Origin: Microbacterium salitolerans | GTDB taxonomy: Bacteria; Actinomycetota; Actinomycetes; Actinomycetales; Microbacteriaceae | Length of the DNA: 64,000 nucleotides | Assembly: GCF_019720895.1 (NCBI RefSeq) | Contig: NZ_JAHKSH010000006.1 | Span: forward strand, 1-64,000 | Direction: 5' to 3' | Shown: piece after piece, positions 61,794 to 64,000 of the stretch | Layout: the number at the start of each line of letters is the position of its first letter | Position numbering within the stretch: the first letter of the stretch is position 1 | Made by a program: the position numbers and the translations under genes | Notes under the pieces: generated by a model | Told to the model about the DNA's origin: nothing | The model's input: only the letters and a program-made list of their open reading frames with translations | Database searches by the model: none

Positions 61794-61814
61794 GTTCCAG
61801 AACTACCGGTAGCG
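61794..61814. repeat. attR core (21-bp direct repeat, right copy)
   Basis: Identical to 52561-52581. It carries an orphan copy of the last yajQ codons and stop, as expected from integration into that gene end. Confidence 0.92.
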
Positions 61815-61878
61815 CACGCGTTCATCCGCGTGGCGGCGTGACCGGCCGCTGGTGCGTGCGCGGCCGTGGTTCCAGGCC

Positions 61879-62079
61879 TCAGTCCTCCTCGACCTGGATC
61901 GTCGCGGATGGACACAGGTCTTCGGCCTCCCGGACGGCGTTCCATTCGGACTCGGGCGGGTTCTCATCGAGGACGCTGACGAACCCGCCGTCCTCGTCTC
62001 GGTTCGCGAAGACGCGCGGCGCAGTGCGCCCGCAGTTGCCGGACGCGATGCACGTCGTGGGATTGACGGTGACCTTCAT
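61879..62079 (-). CDS. Single-cluster [3Fe-4S]/[4Fe-4S] ferredoxin
   Basis: A 66-residue ferredoxin of the type that serves P450s and other oxygenases. Cluster ligands are Cys10, Cys16 (TCIASGNCGRTAPRVF) and Cys56 (DLCPSATI). The position that would hold the fourth Cys is not Cys, so a 3Fe-4S cluster is likely. AAGGAGA lies 5 bp before ATG 62079. It follows the desaturase gene by 23 bp on the same strand and probably supplies its electrons. Confidence 0.92.
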   Translation of the reverse strand: MKVTVNPTTCIASGNCGRTAPRVFANRDEDGGFVSVLDENPPESEWNAVREAEDLCPSATIQVEED

Positions 62080-62102
62080 GGGCTCTCCTTGCGTATCGTC
62101 GC

Positions 62103-63146
62103 TCAGCCGCGGTACAGCCGGACGAGGGGGCAGGTGTACGGATCGCGGTTCTTCAGCCCGACCTGGTTGAGGTAGGCGATGATCGTCCGGGACGCCTCGC
62201 CGAGCGTCGTCTCGGTGTAGGGGATCCCGTTCTCGGCGCAGTGCCTTCGCACCAGCTTCTGCAGGGCGGGGAGGTTCGGGCGCGGAGCCATGGGGAACAG
62301 GTGATGCTCGATCTGGTATTCGAGGCCTCCCATGAAGAAGTGCACCACCGGGCCCCCTCGGACGTTGCGGGACATGTGCACCTGTCGACGCAGGAAGTCG
62401 ATGTCGGCGTCGCGCGGGACGGTCGGCATCCCGATGTGGTTCGGCGAGAACGCACCACCCAGCAGGAAGCCGAAGATCGCAATCTGCACCAGAACGAACG
62501 AGATCGCCATCATGGGCGGGAGCACGAGGAACAGCAGCGCCACGTACCCGAGTATCCGAATGCCGACGAAGACGATCTCCGTCCAGCGATACTTCACGTT
62601 CTTGTCGGTGAGGATCGCCTTGACAGAGTCCACGTGCAGCGAGAAGCCCTCGAAGAACAGCAGCGGGATGAAGTAGTAGCCCTGATAGCGGCCGAGCCTG
62701 GCCACGAGACCAGTGCGTTTGTCGGTGCCCTCCGGCGTGAAGGAGAGGACGCCAGGCGCGGCGTCCGGGTCCTGTCCCTCCTTGTTGGGATTGGCGTGAT
62801 GGCGTCCGTGCTTGTCGATCCACCAGCCGTAGCTGAGACCCATGAACAGCCCGGCCAGGACGCGCGAGACCCATTCATTCCATCCCTGGGTGGCGAAGAT
62901 CTCCTGATGGGCGGCCTCGTGCGCGAGGAATCCCAACTGCGCCATCACGACGCCGAGAAGCGCGGCCAGGATCAGCTGGAACCACGTCTCGCCCAGCAGG
63001 ACGACACCGACCAGGATCGCGACCGCGGCCGTCGTCCAGAACAGCAGCATCGCCCAGTAGAACCCGTACCTGCGACGCATCAGCCCGGAGTCGTTGGCCT
63101 CCGCCGAGAGCTGACGAAATGTCTCCACGTAGCGTTCGCCGAGCAC
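62103..63146 (-). CDS. Membrane fatty-acid desaturase
   Basis: A 347-residue di-iron desaturase. Three His boxes are present: HEAAHQ, HGRHHANP and QIEHHLFP. Hydrophobic segments lie near residues 30-75 and 170-215. It matches acyl-CoA/acyl-lipid desaturases of actinobacteria (delta-9 or linoleoyl-type). GTG 63146 has GGAGG 5 bp upstream; the longer TTG start at 63158 would put that site inside the gene. It forms a unit with the ferredoxin and is probably induced for membrane fluidity. Confidence 0.93.
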   Translation of the reverse strand: MLGERYVETFRQLSAEANDSGLMRRRYGFYWAMLLFWTTAAVAILVGVVLLGETWFQLILAALLGVVMAQLGFLAHEAAHQEIFATQGWNEWVSRVLAGLFMGLSYGWWIDKHGRHHANPNKEGQDPDAAPGVLSFTPEGTDKRTGLVARLGRYQGYYFIPLLFFEGFSLHVDSVKAILTDKNVKYRWTEIVFVGIRILGYVALLFLVLPPMMAISFVLVQIAIFGFLLGGAFSPNHIGMPTVPRDADIDFLRRQVHMSRNVRGGPVVHFFMGGLEYQIEHHLFPMAPRPNLPALQKLVRRHCAENGIPYTETTLGEASRTIIAYLNQVGLKNRDPYTCPLVRLYRG

Positions 63147-63378
63147 CACCGCCTCCAATCGGATCTCGCCTACCCGGTTGCCGAGACCCTATGCGGCCGA
63201 CGTCCGGGAATCGAGGGGCTTGCCAGGCGTGTGCGTATTCGCTAAACCTCACCGGCCCGGGTGGGACTGCGCAGAGGGCGACGCTGGCGCAGAAGGCGAT
63301 GGTGAACGCGGCACGCGTTCGACGTGACGAACGACTCTTCTGATCGAGATCAGAAACGGTCGGTGCGACCGAGCTCCG

Positions 63379-63660
63379 TCACCGGAACAGCGTCGTCACC
63401 ACGAACATCGTCACGATCACGAAGAGCACGATCGCGCCGAGAGCAGCACCGATGATCGCTGGCCACACGCGCGCATCGCGGCGGGCCTCGTATCGGTGGA
63501 GAGCGATGATCCCGAGGATGACCGCGGCGAGCGCCGGCAGAGCGGCGAGGACGTCGCCGATCATCGGCACGACCAGGCACAGCACAGCGACGATCCCGAG
63601 GGCGAGCGCGTAGCGACCCACACCTTCGCGCGCCGTTGGGGCGTCCGGAACAGCGTGCAT
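63379..63660 (-). CDS. Small DUF4190-like membrane protein
   Basis: A 93-residue protein with three hydrophobic stretches: ALALGIVAVLCLVVPMIG, LAALPALAAVILGIIAL and IIGAALGAIVLFVIVTMFVVTTL. The spacing and the GIIALHRYEARRD turn resemble DUF4190. Function unknown. The 220 bp between it and the desaturase start hold a small palindrome (TTCTGATC-GA-GATCAGAA at 63338-63355). Confidence 0.7.
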   Translation of the reverse strand: MHAVPDAPTAREGVGRYALALGIVAVLCLVVPMIGDVLAALPALAAVILGIIALHRYEARRDARVWPAIIGAALGAIVLFVIVTMFVVTTLFR

Positions 63661-63779
63661 GATCTGATCATGCCCGATCGATCACAGGCTGCCTTGTCGA
63701 GGTCGACGTCGTCCGTCCGTGCCGACTGCCGGCCCCGCAGCCCGCCACGGTCGCGACACCGCTGACGTCGGCCAATGAT

Positions 63780-64000
63780 TCAGCTCGCCGTGCAGCTCGA
63801 GTACGCCATTCCGAGCAGGTCGTAGCCGATCGACCAGGCAAATTCGATCGCGTCGGACTCCCAGCCACCAGGGCCGAGCGCCGTCACCGTCGCCGTCCCG
63901 CGCCACGTGGACGACCAGCCCCCTCCGATCCCCCATGCGAGCGCGGTCGTATCGGCCGACACGACCGTCGGCGTGTTCGCCGCAATATACGAAGCACCGT
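63780..64000 (-). CDS. Hypothetical protein, C-terminal part (cut by window edge)
   Basis: The frame is open from the window end to TGA at 63780-63782, giving 73 residues without an upstream start in the window. It is rich in Gly, Ser, Thr and Trp (IGGGWSSTWRGTATVTALG, EFAWSIGYDLLGMAYSSC) and resembles exported proteins. No family is recognised. Base composition is normal for the region. Confidence 0.5.
   Translation of the reverse strand, partial: GASYIAANTPTVVSADTTALAWGIGGGWSSTWRGTATVTALGPGGWESDAIEFAWSIGYDLLGMAYSSCTAS

Larger units (their letters stand above)
52561..61814. mobile_element. 9.2-kb integrative element in yajQ, probable phage satellite
   Basis: The element is bounded by perfect 21-bp direct repeats at 52561-52581 and 61794-61814; the unit is 9233 bp. 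A full tyrosine integrase gene lies 21 bp inside attL. Inside is a divergent repressor/excisionase control region, then a plus-strand early operon, a replication initiator with iterons, WhiB, one HK97-type capsid gene, and an HTH-PIN pair near attR. Terminase, portal, head protease, tail and lysis genes are absent. The compact order and intact integrase argue against random decay of a prophage. Excision and a helper phage are inferred. Confidence 0.88.

Noticed and set aside
52561-61814. Decayed full-length prophage
   Set aside because: The integrase, control genes and capsid gene are intact and tightly ordered, with no pseudogene remnants of terminase, portal or tail genes; still possible if a large clean deletion occurred.
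61638-61841. 67-codon frame running across attR
   Set aside because: It spans the attachment core, and its composition and motifs do not suggest a protein.

Overview
The window is high-GC chromosomal DNA from an actinobacterium, most likely a Microbacterium-like member of the Microbacteriaceae. This rests on family-level evidence: strong GC bias at third codon positions, a GuaB3 paralogue beside guaB and guaA, SURF1 and DUF3817 genes, TTG/GTG starts, actinobacterial CIRCE elements in front of groES, and a WhiB gene on a mobile element. Gene density is high and most neighbours are translationally coupled by ATGA or GTGA overlaps.

Layout. 1-132 is the 3' end of an IS481-type transposase. 140-14251 holds an SseB-like protein, PcrA helicase, a GntR regulator, a GDPD, a BI-1 membrane protein, a DUF4956-VTC-lipoprotein operon, an S33 peptidase, an FNT channel, and an accessory ClpP pair next to a PopR/ClgR-like regulator and a PspC protein. 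14319-16069 is an ArsR-type regulator coupled to an MFS exporter. 16206-21853 carries purine genes (guaA, guaB3, guaB) with DUF3817 and SURF1. 22103-26167 is a livHMGF branched-chain amino-acid importer whose binding protein lies apart at 35473. 26236-31501 is a tctCBA tricarboxylate transporter divergent from a CitA/CitB-type two-component system. 31503-35347 holds an rRNA/tRNA methyltransferase-like gene, groES, MscS and RarD. 36830-43357 is a long minus-strand operon glmS-acpS-alr-tsaE-tsaB-rimI-tsaD-membrane protein. Then follow coaA, ppx, rplM-rpsI-glmM, a HAD phosphatase, an EEP nuclease, luxS-mtnN-truA, an FBP-type zinc protein and yajQ.

The accessory highlight is a 9.2-kb integrative element (52561-61814) inserted in the 3' end of yajQ. 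It is bounded by perfect 21-bp direct repeats. It encodes a complete tyrosine integrase, a repressor divergent from a leftmost-promoter operon (excisionase-like HTH, several hypotheticals, a replication initiator containing internal iteron-like repeats, WhiB, zinc-ribbon protein), a single HK97-type major capsid protein, and an HTH-PIN toxin-antitoxin-like pair next to attR. No terminase, portal, protease or tail genes are seen. The best reading is a phage satellite or capsid-encoding island, not a degraded full prophage.

A second notable system is the accessory ClpP locus. It has one ClpP with an intact Ser/His pair, one paralogue with the catalytic Ser and His replaced, three PopR-box-like palindromes (two in front of the clpP pair, one in front of the regulator) and a regulator ending in an SsrA-like LALAA tail. 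This predicts a proteolytic feedback loop like the one known for PopR in Streptomyces.
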